From Cristatella mucedo (taxonomy: Eukaryota > Bryozoa > Phylactolaemata > Cristatellidae), in assembly GCA_009760855.2 (NCBI GenBank), contig WPIO01000046.1, positions 3,217,501 through 3,281,500 of the forward strand: 64,000 nt of DNA, given 5' to 3'. Position numbers and translations under genes: made by a program. Under the pieces are notes generated by a model, which was not told the DNA's origin, did no database searches, and saw nothing but the letters and a program-made list of their open reading frames with translations. Of the stretch, positions 63,566 through 64,000 are shown in pieces. Position 1 is the stretch's first letter; every line of letters starts with the position of its first letter.

Positions 63566-64000
63566 TTAGAAGATAGTTAAATATCAGCGGAAAGAAGGCA
63601 AAGCGAAGACGAATGCGTCGCAAGACCTTCCGCCCTCCTGAAGCTGCAGCTACTCTCGGGCAACGGGAGAGCGAAAGCGCACGCTCGCTGGTGCGCCTCC
63701 CCTCTGACTCTCGCTGCCGCACGCTGGATGAGGTTCCGGGCGTGGCCGCGCTCGGCCTGCAACGCGAAACGACGCCAGCGCTACGATTATTCCGAGGGAG
63801 AGCGAGTGCTGCCAAGACGAGGATTGAATGGGTCCGCTGTGACAACTTACGCTGGTGCAGTGTTTCGTTTCTCAAGACCGGGCAGCGGCGACGAGACACG
63901 GGTACGCCTAGCCGCCTGATGGACAGACAGCTGTCCGGCACTAAAAGACTCGATGGAAATAAAATAACGAACGACTTAGCATGGACAGTAGTGATCCCCT

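Overview
This is a eukaryotic, metazoan genomic window. It has spliced genes with canonical GT/AG introns of 0.2-6 kb, a very high density of microsatellites, two tRNA-derived SINE families, LINE debris, a hAT DNA transposon, and Ty3/gypsy and R2-like fragments. The mixture, together with a probable TRADD-N-like protein, suggests an invertebrate animal (perhaps marine). I cannot name the species. No prokaryotic-type operons, rRNA genes or CRISPR arrays are present.

Three genes can be supported, all on the + strand. (1) The 3' part of NUBP1 (NBP35, cytosolic Fe-S cluster scaffold NTPase) is carried by five exons at 2123-8142; the exons encoding the N-terminal cysteine motif and Walker A are not in the window. 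(2) A complete three-exon PPM1K-type mitochondrial PP2C phosphatase lies at 33303-43129 (380 aa, all PP2C metal-binding aspartates present). (3) A GC-rich gene begins in a CpG-dense domain near 57.9 kb and leaves the window without a terminus; its third recognised exon (61863-62186) resembles the TRADD-like N-terminal domain of invertebrate innate-immune/death-signalling proteins. All three of its putative exons join in phase 1.

The rest is mostly transposon debris. Family A LINEs (CR1/L2-like, ending in ATACATTACATT-type repeats) occur at 6.8-7.6, 10.4-11.1, 14.6-17.3, 21.5-23.4, 31.7-31.95, 53.0-54.2 and 62.9-63.6 kb. Family B LINEs carry the classical L2-type tail followed by (ATT)n and occur at about a dozen places. 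SINE-1 shares the family B 3' tail. SINE-2 has an exact B-box and a strong palindrome where a tRNA has its anticodon arm. At 21.5-23.4 kb one family A LINE is interrupted by three younger insertions, which gives a relative chronology. A 3.5-kb hAT element (45335-48854) still has terminal inverted repeats and a perfect 8-bp target-site duplication, although its transposase is frameshifted.

The right-hand 7 kb (56-63 kb) is GC-rich. It contains a zero-loop 38-bp perfect palindrome, two other hairpins, a 10-bp pyrimidine array and an (AT)n tract interrupted by a repeated non-AT decamer. No wholly new system could be demonstrated. The most interesting items are the LINE-B/SINE-1 tail sharing, the SINE-2 hairpin, the repeated unrecognised element at 9.3-11.5 and 18.3-19.7 kb, the TRADD-N-like gene and the perfect palindromes.
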